Made by a program: the position numbers and the translations under genes. The notes beneath the pieces were generated by a model that saw only the letters and a program-made list of their open reading frames with translations, was not told the origin of the DNA and made no database searches. This document shows, in pieces, positions 1 to 7,939 of a DNA stretch of 64,000 nucleotides. The stretch covers positions 62,001 to 126,000 of the forward strand of contig BOKO01000015.1 in NCBI GenBank assembly GCA_016861025.1, given 5' to 3'. Origin of the DNA: Chloroflexota bacterium. Lineage in GTDB: Bacteria; Chloroflexota; Anaerolineae; Caldilineales; Caldilineaceae. The stretch's first letter is position 1, and each line of letters opens with the position of its first letter.

Positions 1-309
1 CCGCCGAGCGGCGGTTTTGTCGCCAAGTGGTTCATGCTCGATGCGACGTTGGCGAGCGGCTATTGGGTGGTGGCGCTGGTGATCGTTGCCGGTGGTCTGA
101 TGGCGGCGGTCTACATCATGCGCGTGCTGGCGCCGCTCTTCCGCCAGGTCGAGACGGTGGAGGCGCGGCGTGTGGAGCATGTGCCGCTCTCGATGAACCT
201 GTCGGCGTTTGGGCTGGCGGTGCTGGCAATTCTGCTCAGCTTCACCGGCGTCTATGTGTTGGAGATTCTGGCGATCGGGGCGCCGTGGGTGACGGAGGCG
301 GGGTTATGA
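1..309 (+). CDS. Mrp/complex-I-type proton antiporter subunit, C-terminal part (5' truncated)
   Basis: The reading frame is open from the first base and ends at a TGA at 307-309. It gives about 102 residues that begin PPSGGFVAKWFML, the conserved late-helix motif of NuoN/NuoM/MrpD proteins (normally PPxxGFxxK). At least two hydrophobic helices follow. The product would be a membrane subunit that moves protons or sodium. Its stop overlaps the start of the next gene (ATGA at 306-309), so the two are translationally coupled and belong to one antiporter or respiratory operon that extends to the left of the window. The family is clear; which subunit it is (NuoN-like or MrpD-like) cannot be decided from the tail alone. 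Confidence 0.8.
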   Translation, partial: PPSGGFVAKWFMLDATLASGYWVVALVIVAGGLMAAVYIMRVLAPLFRQVETVEARRVEHVPLSMNLSAFGLAVLAILLSFTGVYVLEILAIGAPWVTEAGL

Positions 310-1802
310 GCTGGGAAAATTCGCTGCCGCTGCTGATTTTTCTCTCCTCATTCGCACCGGGGCTGGTGATCTTTGTGCTCGACGAGGAGCAGCACACGTT
401 GCGCACGGTGCTGAATCTGTTCGGCGCTGTGGCAAAGCTGGCAATGGTGGGTGCAATGATCGTAGGGCTGCTCGAAGATAAGGTCTATGAAACGCGGCTG
501 CCGTTGTTGCCGGGCGTCGATCTGGTGTTGCGCGCTGACCCATTGTCGATGCTCTTCATCACTCTATCGGCGAGCCTGTGGATGGTGACGACGCTCTACG
601 CCATCGGCTATCTGGAGCATGCACCGAACCGCAGCCGCTTCTTCGGCTTTTTCTCGCTCTGCGTCAGCTCAACGATGGGGATTGCGCTGGCGGGCAACCC
701 GCTGACCTTCCTGATCTTCTACGAAATGCTGACGATCTGCACTTATCCGCTGGTCGTACATCGCGGGACGCCGCAGGCGATGCTCGGCGGGCGCGTCTAT
801 CTGATCTACACGCTGACCGGCGGCGCAGTGTTGCTGCTGGCGGTGGTGGGGCTGTTCGTGTTGGCAGGTCCGGTCGAATTCACCGACGGCGGCGCGCTCG
901 ATGCGGTTGCGGCGGGGAACGCAGACGCGCTGCGCTGGCTATTCCTGCTCTTCATCGGCGGGTTGGGCGTCAAGGCGGCGCTGGTGCCGCTGCACGGCTG
1001 GCTGCCGCGGGCGATGGTGGCGCCGGCGCCGGTGAGTGCGCTATTACACGCCGTCGCCGTGGTCAAGGCAGGCGCGTTCGGCATCGTGCGCGTTATCTAT
1101 GATCTCTACGGCGTCAACCTGGCGCACGACCTGGGCGTGCTCGACCCGCTCTTGATCGTCGCCTGCATCACGGTGATCGTCGGTTCGCTCTTTGCGCTCA
1201 ACCAGGATGATCTGAAGAAACGGCTCGCCTACTCGACGGTCAGCCAGGTTTCGTACATCATCATCGGCGTGGCGACCTTTGGGCTGCTTGGCTCCATCGG
1301 CGGGCTGCTGCACCTGGTCTATCAGGGCATCATGAAGATCACGCTTTTTTTCTGCGCCGGCAACTTTGCCGAGACGTTAGGCATCCACAAGGTGAGCGAG
1401 ATGGACGGCGTTGGCAGGCGCATGCCGTTGACAATGGCGGCGTTCACGATTGGCGCGTTTGGCATGATCGGCGCGCCGCCGACCGTGGGCTTCATCAGCA
1501 AGTGGTTTCTCGGCGTCGGTTCGCTGGCGGCGGAGAGCGGATGGGTGCTGGCTGTGCTGCTGACGAGCAGTGCACTCAACGCCGCCTATTTTCTGCCAAT
1601 TCTCCACCGCGGCTGGTTCAAGCCGCAGCAGGGCGAATGGCCCGAAGAGCATTCGTATGGACGGCTGGAGACGCACTGGATGTTGCTCTTTCCGCCAGCA
1701 ATCACGGGCGTGTTGGTGATTCTGCTCGGCGTCTTCGCCAACATGCCGACCGGGTTGCTGCAATGGGTGGAGATTTTGATTTTGCGCGAGTATCGACTGT
1801 GA
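306..1802 (+). CDS. MrpD/NuoM-like proton-conducting membrane subunit
   Basis: This is a 498-residue polytopic membrane protein of the proton-pumping NADH:quinone oxidoreductase subunit M / Mrp antiporter subunit D family, of normal length. The ATG at 306 is chosen because it overlaps the upstream stop (ATGA) and because earlier in-frame codons read arginine/glycine-rich non-membrane sequence. Visible family residues are the TM5 glutamate in FYEMLTI (about E140), the lysine in GLGVKAALVPLHGWLP (about K222) and a lysine in HAVAVVKAG. The late helix reads GAPPTVGFISKWF. These Glu and Lys residues form the proton path in the family. It is part of a three-gene set (1-3584), probably an Mrp/Mbh-like antiporter module or accessory complex-I arm; no NADH-, quinone- or hydrogenase-type subunit lies inside the window to decide. 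Confidence 0.88.
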   Translation: MSWENSLPLLIFLSSFAPGLVIFVLDEEQHTLRTVLNLFGAVAKLAMVGAMIVGLLEDKVYETRLPLLPGVDLVLRADPLSMLFITLSASLWMVTTLYAIGYLEHAPNRSRFFGFFSLCVSSTMGIALAGNPLTFLIFYEMLTICTYPLVVHRGTPQAMLGGRVYLIYTLTGGAVLLLAVVGLFVLAGPVEFTDGGALDAVAAGNADALRWLFLLFIGGLGVKAALVPLHGWLPRAMVAPAPVSALLHAVAVVKAGAFGIVRVIYDLYGVNLAHDLGVLDPLLIVACITVIVGSLFALNQDDLKKRLAYSTVSQVSYIIIGVATFGLLGSIGGLLHLVYQGIMKITLFFCAGNFAETLGIHKVSEMDGVGRRMPLTMAAFTIGAFGMIGAPPTVGFISKWFLGVGSLAAESGWVLAVLLTSSALNAAYFLPILHRGWFKPQQGEWPEEHSYGRLETHWMLLFPPAITGVLVILLGVFANMPTGLLQWVEILILREYRL

Positions 1803-1904
1803 GAGGGTGTTGCGTGGTGCGTGTTGAGTGCTGCGTGTATCTTGTTGCGTGTTGCGCAGCTCGTGGCGCTTCGCATCAATGATGGGGTTGCGGGAAGATA
1901 GGCG
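1803..1904 (+). repeat. low-complexity TGCGTGTTG-type intergenic repeat
   Basis: The 102-base gap between the second and third antiporter genes is built largely of imperfect copies of GTTGCGTG / GCGTGTTG (about 1807-1860), giving a GT-skewed, C-poor plus strand unlike the flanking genes. No gene or clear promoter is visible in it. The copies are too degenerate to be a precise tandem array. Confidence 0.5.
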
Positions 1905-3584
1905 ATGGATGGGCTTGGGGCGCTGTTGATTCTGACGTGGCTGGCGCCGTTGCTGCTGGGGTTGCTGCAACTGGCGCGCCCGCGTACATCGGTCTGGCTG
2001 GCGGCGAGTGCGGCGACGCCTGCGTTGTTGGCGGCGCTGTTCACGCCGGTTGGGACAGTCGTCGAGCTGCCGTGGCTGCTGCTTGGTGCGCGCTACGGCA
2101 TGGACGCGACCGCGCAGACCTTCCTCTTTTTCACGGCGCTGCTGTGGCTGCTGGCGTCGATCTTCGGCGTTGGTTATCTGGCGAAAGACGGCGGGCGCAG
2201 CCGCTTTTTCAGCTTCTTTCTGCTGGCGATGGCAGGCAACGTGGGCTTGATCGTGGCGCAGGAGATGATCTCCTACTACGCCTGGTTTGCGCTGATGAGC
2301 TTTGCTTCCTACGGGCTGGTGATTCACACCTGGGAGGATGAGGCGCGGCTTGCGGCGCGCGTCTACATCATGCTGGTCGTGGTCGGCGAGGTGCTGCTCT
2401 TTGCAGCGCTGGCGCTGCTCTTTGCGGCGTCGGGCGCGCTCGGATTCGACGCCGCGGCGGGCGACCTGGCGGCGACGCTGGTCTTTGTCAGCTTTGGCAT
2501 CAAGGCGGGCGTGATCCTGCTGCACGTCTGGTTGCCATTGGCGCACCCCGCTGCACCAATTCCTGCCAGCGCCGTACTTAGCGGCGCAATGATCAAGGCG
2601 GGCGTGCTTGGCTGGCTACGCTTTCTGCAGCCGGTCGATACCTACGCGGCGTGGGGCGAGTTTTTGATCGCGGCGGGGTTGTTGACGGCGTTCTACGGCG
2701 CGCTGATCGGCGTGACGCAGCGCAATGTCAAGACGGTGCTCGCCTATTCCAGCATCAGCCAGATCGGGCTGATTACCGTTGCGGTGGGCGCGTGGCTGGT
2801 GAGCGGGCGCAGCGACCAGGCGGCGCTCACGGCGGTGCTGCTCTACGCCATGCATCACGCCCTGGCGAAGGGAGCGCTCTTTCTTGGCGTTGGCTTTGCG
2901 GGTGCGGGCAAGGGCGCGCTCGCCCTGCTGCTGTTGCCGGCGCTGGCGCTGGCTGGCTTCCCGCTGACGAGCGGCGCGGTGGCAAAGGCGGCGTTGAAGA
3001 CGGCGACGGCGACGTTGCCCGGCGCGTGGCCTGCGCTGCTTGGCTGGCTACTGCCGCTGGCGGCGGTCGGCACAACGCTGCTGATGGCGCGCTTCCTGTG
3101 GCTGATGGCGCGCACTCCACCTGCGACGAAGGCCGTTCCGCGCGTGATGTGGAGCGCGTGGCTGGCGCTCAATGTAGGCGTCGCTATCATGCTCTTCGTG
3201 TGGCCCACGGCTGCGTCAGCGGTGAACGATTCGTTCAAGCCCGAAAATCTGTGGGTGGCGACATGGCCCGTGGTGGTTGGCGTCGTTGTGGCGGCGATAG
3301 CGACGCGCATCGTGACAACGGCGCCGACGATACCGGCGGGCGATGTGCTGGTGCTCTATCAGGCCGGGCTGCACGCCCTCTTTGCATGGTTGCACACTGT
3401 CCGCCGTAAGGTCGTCGAAGCGGAGGAGCGTCTGCCTGCTGATTGGGGTAGTGTGCGACCGGTGGCGTTTGTCAGCCGCGTCGCCGTGCAGTGGGAGCTG
3501 CGTCTGCGCAGCAATTGGCTGCTCGTTGGCGGCGCATTGCTGGCGCTGACGGTTGCGCTGCTGACGATGATCGCCGCGCACTAG
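1905..3584 (+). CDS. complex-I subunit 5/HyfB-like antiporter subunit
   Basis: This 559-residue protein has about 14 hydrophobic segments and belongs to the NuoL/NuoM/MrpA/HyfB superfamily. SFGIKAGVILLHVWLPLAHP (near residue 205) and AMIKAGVLG carry the conserved channel lysines, and NVKTVLAYSSISQIG is the usual loop. A soluble C-terminal stretch of about 70 residues (DVLVLYQAGLHALFAWLH...) precedes a last TM helix, as in HyfB-like proteins. One point is odd: the TM5 position that is normally Glu (FWEL or FYEM) reads WFALMS, with Ala129 in place of Glu, so this subunit may not pump in the usual way. It follows the 306-1802 gene after a 102-base repeat-rich gap. A role as third membrane subunit of the same complex is inferred from position. 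Confidence 0.82.
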   Translation: MDGLGALLILTWLAPLLLGLLQLARPRTSVWLAASAATPALLAALFTPVGTVVELPWLLLGARYGMDATAQTFLFFTALLWLLASIFGVGYLAKDGGRSRFFSFFLLAMAGNVGLIVAQEMISYYAWFALMSFASYGLVIHTWEDEARLAARVYIMLVVVGEVLLFAALALLFAASGALGFDAAAGDLAATLVFVSFGIKAGVILLHVWLPLAHPAAPIPASAVLSGAMIKAGVLGWLRFLQPVDTYAAWGEFLIAAGLLTAFYGALIGVTQRNVKTVLAYSSISQIGLITVAVGAWLVSGRSDQAALTAVLLYAMHHALAKGALFLGVGFAGAGKGALALLLLPALALAGFPLTSGAVAKAALKTATATLPGAWPALLGWLLPLAAVGTTLLMARFLWLMARTPPATKAVPRVMWSAWLALNVGVAIMLFVWPTAASAVNDSFKPENLWVATWPVVVGVVVAAIATRIVTTAPTIPAGDVLVLYQAGLHALFAWLHTVRRKVVEAEERLPADWGSVRPVAFVSRVAVQWELRLRSNWLLVGGALLALTVALLTMIAAH

Positions 3585-3719
3585 ACATGTCAGATAAACA
3601 TCAGACAACTCCATAGCCTCTATCGTTGCCTCTTTGCACACGCTGAGCCGGTTCACCTGCATCCTTTTTGGTTCGTTGAGGGTGAGGTAGTAGTGTTCGC
3701 CTGCTGCTATGATTAGCTC

Positions 3720-3992
3720 ATGAGTGATGGCAGGCGCATTCAATCGTTCCCCTTTGACCATCCCTCCACCTACTCGATCTGGGTGGAAGGGCGCATCGAT
3801 CCCGATTGGAGCGACCGGCTCGAGGGGATGGAGGTGCGACCATCCAGACGGAAGGATGGGACGAGCATCACCCTGCTGCAGGGTGAGCTGCCCGATCAGG
3901 CGGCGTTGGTCGGGTTGCTCAATGCGCTCTACCAGATGCACTTCGTTGTGCTGAAAGTGCTGCGCAATGGCGACGAAACAGGCGCGCAATAA
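3720..3992 (+). CDS. small conserved protein of unknown function (90 aa)
   Basis: This 90-residue soluble protein resembles a small family common in Chloroflexota and cyanobacteria that has a pattern of the type Y.I.V.GRID..WSDRLEGM followed by TLLQGELPDQAALVGLLNALYQMH. The visible core is YSIWVEGRIDPDWSDRL (residues 18-34) and GELPDQAALVGLLN. No catalytic motif or membrane segment is seen, and the function is unknown. There is no Shine-Dalgarno sequence. A TATGAT hexamer at 3708-3713 ends six bases before the ATG, which suggests a leaderless transcript. It sits alone between the antiporter genes and the META protein gene. Confidence 0.7.
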   Translation: MSDGRRIQSFPFDHPSTYSIWVEGRIDPDWSDRLEGMEVRPSRRKDGTSITLLQGELPDQAALVGLLNALYQMHFVVLKVLRNGDETGAQ

Positions 3993-4083
3993 TCACCCTC
4001 AATGGATCATGACAGGGAAAGCTCCTTCTGATAGTGTATTCGTGTTGCGATCTATGTATGAACTTTGTAGATTGCTTACACAG

Positions 4084-4103
4084 TTGACAAGAATCATTCT
4101 TGT
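4084..4103 (+). promoter_or_regulatory. Fur-family-like palindrome over a TTGACA -35 element
   Basis: ACAAGAATCATTCTTGT at 4087-4103 is a perfect 17-base palindrome (8-1-8). Its inner part CAAGAAT-C-ATTCTTG has the 7-1-7 layout and AATnATT core of Fur/PerR/Zur operators. It overlaps TTGACA at 4084-4089, about 115 bases before the META/SH3b gene at 4201. A matching -10 is not clear. The metal or peroxide link is inferred from motif shape only. Confidence 0.5.
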
Positions 4104-4200
4104 TTACAGAAGAGTTCAATGATAGATTGTGATGCCTGATGGCAAATTGGATATTCCTAACGCGTAGTCAACGAACATTGTCAGATGAAAGGAGCCTCTC

Positions 4201-5928
4201 TTGAAGCACCGAATGTTCAAAACAGGTCTGCTGTTGCTGATGGGCCTGCTGTTGTTGGTGATTGCACAGCCGCTGTTTGCCGCCACCACCCCGCTGGCTG
4301 GCACAAACTGGGTGTTGAGCACACTCAACGGCCAGTTGCCGTTGGCAGGCACGACGATCACAATGAATTTTGGCGAAGATGGCACGGTCAGCGGCGCCGA
4401 TGGCTGTAACCGCTACACGACAACCTTCACCACCAGCCGCTCGACCATTGAGTTTGCGCCAGCAGCCTCGACGATGATGGCCTGCCCGCCCGCAGTCGCC
4501 GCCCAAGCCAACGACTTCATGGCCGCGCTCGATGCTGCCAACCGCTACCAGTTGCGCGGCGGTCAGCTGATCCTGCTCGACGGCTCGACCGTGCTCGCCA
4601 CCTTTGTCGCCGCCAAGGGCGACCTGGCGGGCACGACCTGGGTGGTGACCGGCTACAACAACGGTCGCGAGGCCGTGGTCAGCCCGCTGCTTGGCGCCGA
4701 CGTCATTATCAACATCGACGACGCCAACCTGGTCTCCGGCAATGCTGGCTGCAACGACTTCTTTGCGACAGTGCAGGCGTCGGAGAATGGGTCGATCGTC
4801 ATCGACAACATCGGCGCCACGCGGCGGCTGTGCTCGACGCCCGTCGGCGTGATGGAGCAGGAAGCTGAGTTCTTCGCCGCACTCGAAAGCGCCGCCACCT
4901 TCACCATCGACGGCGACTTTATCGAGCTGCGCAACGCCGACGACGCCATCGCCGTGCACATGGTGCGCGAACTGGAAGTGGACTTCCCCGAACCGGCGCC
5001 GGCTGTGCCGACCGGTCGCGTGACTGCACCCAACGGCGTCAACATCCGCTCCGGCCCCGGCACCAACTTCCCGATCTTGGGCGTGGCGCCGTTCAACGCC
5101 ACCGGTGAGATCATCGGGCGCAGCGCTGACGGACGCTGGTGGGTGGTCGCCGTGCCGAGCGCACCGGGCGGCAACGGCTGGGTCTCGGCTGATTTCGTCG
5201 CCGCCAGCAACGTCGCTGACGCACCGATCATCGCCTCACCGCCGCCGCCGGTCGTGATCATCCCGACGCCGCTGCCGACGCCGACGCCGCTGCCACAGCC
5301 GACGCCGACGCCAACCGCGCAGATTTCGTTCACGGCTGACCGCACCACGATCAACCAGGGTGAATGCACGACGATCCGCTGGTCGGTGGAGAATGTGCAG
5401 GCGGTGTGGGTCTACCCGCAGGGGCAGCCCTTCCAGCAGTTCCCGCGCGTCGGCCAGGGTTCCGAGCAGGTCTGCCCGCCGGTGACCACGACCTATGAAA
5501 TGCGCGTGCAACTGCGCGACGGGTCGGTGCAGTTCCGCCAGGTGACGATCAACGTCACGCCGGCCGCGCCGCAGAATCCGCTCAGCGGCACGAATTGGGA
5601 AGTCACCGGCTACAACAATGGGCGCGGCGCGGTCGTCAGCCCGATCGTCGGCTCGACGCTGACCACCCGCTTCACCGCCGACCAGGTGAACGGCAACAGC
5701 GGCTGCAACAACTTCAACGGATCGTACTGGGTGAGCGGCAACAACATCTCGATCGGTGCGCTTGGCGGCGGGATGATGGCTTGCAGCGAGCCTGATGGCG
5801 TCATGGATCAGGAAGTGGAATTCCGCGCCGCACTGCAATCCGCCGTCACGTTCCAGTTCGACGGCAACCGCCTAACGCTGCGCCGCGGCGACGGTTCCAC
5901 GGCAGTCGTCTTTAGTCGGTTGCAGTAG
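4201..5928 (+). CDS. exported META/SH3b multidomain protein
   Basis: This is a 575-residue secreted protein. A TTG start at 4201 is chosen because AAAGGAG lies six bases upstream (4188-4194) and the frame then gives a good signal peptide (residues 1-28, ending near QPLFAA). Domains in order are a META/HslJ-like domain (30-138), a second META domain (141-255, LAGTTWVVTGYNNGREAV), a bacterial SH3 domain (271-335, VNIRSGPGTNFPILG and WWVV), a Pro/Thr linker (345-372), an Ig-like domain (373-460) and a third META domain (462-575). Each META domain has the GxxGCNxF pattern and a later MMAC or LCS cysteine. META domains occur in heat-shock and outer-surface proteins. The role here is unknown, presumably binding at the cell surface. 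It is paralogous to the 18990-21191 protein. Confidence 0.82.
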   Translation: MKHRMFKTGLLLLMGLLLLVIAQPLFAATTPLAGTNWVLSTLNGQLPLAGTTITMNFGEDGTVSGADGCNRYTTTFTTSRSTIEFAPAASTMMACPPAVAAQANDFMAALDAANRYQLRGGQLILLDGSTVLATFVAAKGDLAGTTWVVTGYNNGREAVVSPLLGADVIINIDDANLVSGNAGCNDFFATVQASENGSIVIDNIGATRRLCSTPVGVMEQEAEFFAALESAATFTIDGDFIELRNADDAIAVHMVRELEVDFPEPAPAVPTGRVTAPNGVNIRSGPGTNFPILGVAPFNATGEIIGRSADGRWWVVAVPSAPGGNGWVSADFVAASNVADAPIIASPPPPVVIIPTPLPTPTPLPQPTPTPTAQISFTADRTTINQGECTTIRWSVENVQAVWVYPQGQPFQQFPRVGQGSEQVCPPVTTTYEMRVQLRDGSVQFRQVTINVTPAAPQNPLSGTNWEVTGYNNGRGAVVSPIVGSTLTTRFTADQVNGNSGCNNFNGSYWVSGNNISIGALGGGMMACSEPDGVMDQEVEFRAALQSAVTFQFDGNRLTLRRGDGSTAVVFSRLQ

Positions 5929-5979
5929 TGTCTGACCGGTGCTTGCATCGGTTCATCACTTGTGTTTCATTTGACTTTT

Positions 5980-6009
5980 CCTGGAAGATGTTCCCCCCCA
6001 TCTTCCAGG
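5980..6009. repeat. intergenic hairpin CCTGGAAGATG / CATCTTCCAGG
   Basis: A perfect 11-bp inverted repeat (5980-5990 and 5999-6009) has an eight-base loop, TTCCCCCC. No U-run follows on either strand, so it is not a standard intrinsic terminator, although it does separate two genes. It resembles hairpins at 16345, 23088 and 51177. Confidence 0.65.
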
Positions 6010-6134
6010 AGGGCGCCCATCCTACGGGCGCTTCTTGCTTGAGTAGAGGGCTTGCTGTTGCTCGTGTAGGCAGACGCAGGCTCATGCACCAGCTGCGAAT
6101 CGTTGAAGAGATAAGGTTGAACACGTGAAGTGCT

Positions 6135-7808
6135 ATGGTTAAGAAATCCGCTGCACCCACTACCGTGGAAACAACTGCCCAGGCCGCATTGAAAGCATCC
6201 TGGGTTCCGTTGGCAATCATCGTGCTTGCCCAGCTTCAGATGGGCATCAACATCAACGCGCTGCCGGTCTCGCTGGGACCGATCATTGATGACCTGAACG
6301 CGCCGGCGACGTCGATCTCGACGGCGTTGGTGCTCTACTCGCTCTTCGTAGCGGCGTTTGTCATGTTGGGCGCCAAGATCGGCAAGCTCTTTGGTGAGCG
6401 CCTTGTGTTTCAGGTCAGCGCAGTCGGCCACGGCGCGGCGATGGCGCTGATGGCGATTGCCACAGACGCCAACATGATGAACATAGCGCAGGCAATTGCG
6501 GGAATTGCTGCGGCATTGCTGGTGCCAACGCTGGTCGTCTTGATCGCCGCCAACTACAGCGGACGCCAGCAGGAGCAGTCACTGGGCATCCTTGCCAGCA
6601 TTCCGGCTGTCGCCAGCGGGCTGACCTTCATTGTTGCCGGCTACATCGCCACCGCCTTGAGCTGGCGCGTCTCGTTTGGTCTCATCTTTGTCATTTCGCT
6701 GGCTGTCTTGTTCCTCAGTTTTCGCATGAAACCGGTGCCGCGCCACAAAGGCATCAGCATCGATCTGGTCGGCGTTGTGCTTTCGGCGCTGGGGATTGCG
6801 CTGATCTTGTTTGGTTTCAACAACCTCAACAGTTGGGGCATCGTCATCGCCAAACCGGCGGCGCCGATTTCGATCCTGGGCTTGTCGCCTGTACCCTTTA
6901 TGCTGCTGCTCGGCGTGGTGCTGGGTCAGGCCTTTTTTGCCTGGTCGGAGCGTCGCGTAGCGCACAAGAAGACGCCGCTGCTGGCGCTCGAAGTGCTGGA
7001 TACACCGGAGGAGCGCAACGCGGTCTATGCCTTCCTGGTGGCGGGCGGGCTTGGATCGGCAATCAGCTTCCTGATCCCGCTCTACATTCAGATCGTGCAG
7101 GATCGCACGCCGCTGTTCACGTCGATCGCCATCGTGCCCTACGCCGTTACCGTGGCGGCGGCGGCGATCCTCTCCGTGCGGCTCTATGACCGGCTGACCC
7201 CACGCATGCTGGCGTTGATCTCCTTCGTGCTGGTGGGCGCCGGCATGCTTGTGCTCGCCTTTACGATTGGCAATGACTGGAGCACGCCTGCCGTCATCTT
7301 TGGGCTGATCCTGGTCGGTCTGGGCGAGGGGACGACGCTGACGCTGCTCTTCAATGTGCTGGTCTCTGCCTCGCCCAAAGAACTGGCGGGCGATGTGGGC
7401 GCGCTGCGCGGGGTGGTCAACAATGTGTCGTCGGCGCTTGGCGCGGCATTCGCGGGCGTTGTAGCTGTCGGATTGCTGTCGGTGTTGATCACGACCGCCT
7501 TTGCGCAGTCCAATCTCCCGCCGTCGCTGCAGCAAGAGATCAACTTTGACCGCATCGACTTTGTCAGCAACGACCAGCTGAAGGAAGTGCTGAGCCAGAC
7601 TTCGGTTACAGAGGAGCAGGTGGACGAAGCTGTCGCCATCAACGCCGATGCTCGCCTGCGTGCGCTGCGCGCCGCTTTCCTGCTGCTGGCGGCGATTTCA
7701 CTGTTGTCGTTGATCCCGTCGACCAGGCTGCCCAACTACAAGCCGGGCCAGCTTTCCGCCGACGATATTGCAGGCGAGAAGAAGCCCAAAGCGGCAAAGA
7801 CAAAATAG
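6135..7808 (+). CDS. 14-TM MFS transporter (DHA2-like)
   Basis: This 557-residue major facilitator superfamily permease has about 14 hydrophobic helices. The first begins WVPLAIIVLAQLQMGININALPVSL, the usual start of DHA2-type drug/proton antiporters. Motif A-like sequence GAKIGKLFGERLVF follows TM2, and the MFS repeat is visible again around LYDRLTPRMLALI. The C-terminal 90 residues include a soluble stretch (NFDRIDFVSNDQLKEVLSQ) before the last helix and a lysine-rich tail. Its likely role is proton-driven export of a small molecule across the inner membrane; the substrate cannot be told. It is monocistronic as far as can be seen, and GTGCCC-tgac-GGGCAC at 7814-7829 forms a small hairpin just after the stop. 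Confidence 0.85.
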   Translation: MVKKSAAPTTVETTAQAALKASWVPLAIIVLAQLQMGININALPVSLGPIIDDLNAPATSISTALVLYSLFVAAFVMLGAKIGKLFGERLVFQVSAVGHGAAMALMAIATDANMMNIAQAIAGIAAALLVPTLVVLIAANYSGRQQEQSLGILASIPAVASGLTFIVAGYIATALSWRVSFGLIFVISLAVLFLSFRMKPVPRHKGISIDLVGVVLSALGIALILFGFNNLNSWGIVIAKPAAPISILGLSPVPFMLLLGVVLGQAFFAWSERRVAHKKTPLLALEVLDTPEERNAVYAFLVAGGLGSAISFLIPLYIQIVQDRTPLFTSIAIVPYAVTVAAAAILSVRLYDRLTPRMLALISFVLVGAGMLVLAFTIGNDWSTPAVIFGLILVGLGEGTTLTLLFNVLVSASPKELAGDVGALRGVVNNVSSALGAAFAGVVAVGLLSVLITTAFAQSNLPPSLQQEINFDRIDFVSNDQLKEVLSQTSVTEEQVDEAVAINADARLRALRAAFLLLAAISLLSLIPSTRLPNYKPGQLSADDIAGEKKPKAAKTK

Positions 7809-7939
7809 GGTGAGTGCCCTGACGGGCACAATGTACACCGAAAATCGGCAGTGGCAGTTCGCCTCTCGCAACTCGCCCCTCGCCCCGATTCATAAGTGAG
7901 GACGTAACCGTTTATGGTTCTGGATTGGGAGGATACGAA

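Noticed and set aside
1377..2546. A 389-codon minus-strand open frame
   Set aside because: It lies opposite two real antiporter genes, is rich in Arg, Gln and His and has no motif. This is typical of antisense frames in GC-rich codon-biased DNA, as are many others in the window.
3585..3719. A minus-strand stretch with natural-looking residues (YYLTLNEPKRMQVNRL)
   Set aside because: No start, no ribosome site and no recognised family. It continues into an antisense frame of the antiporter gene.
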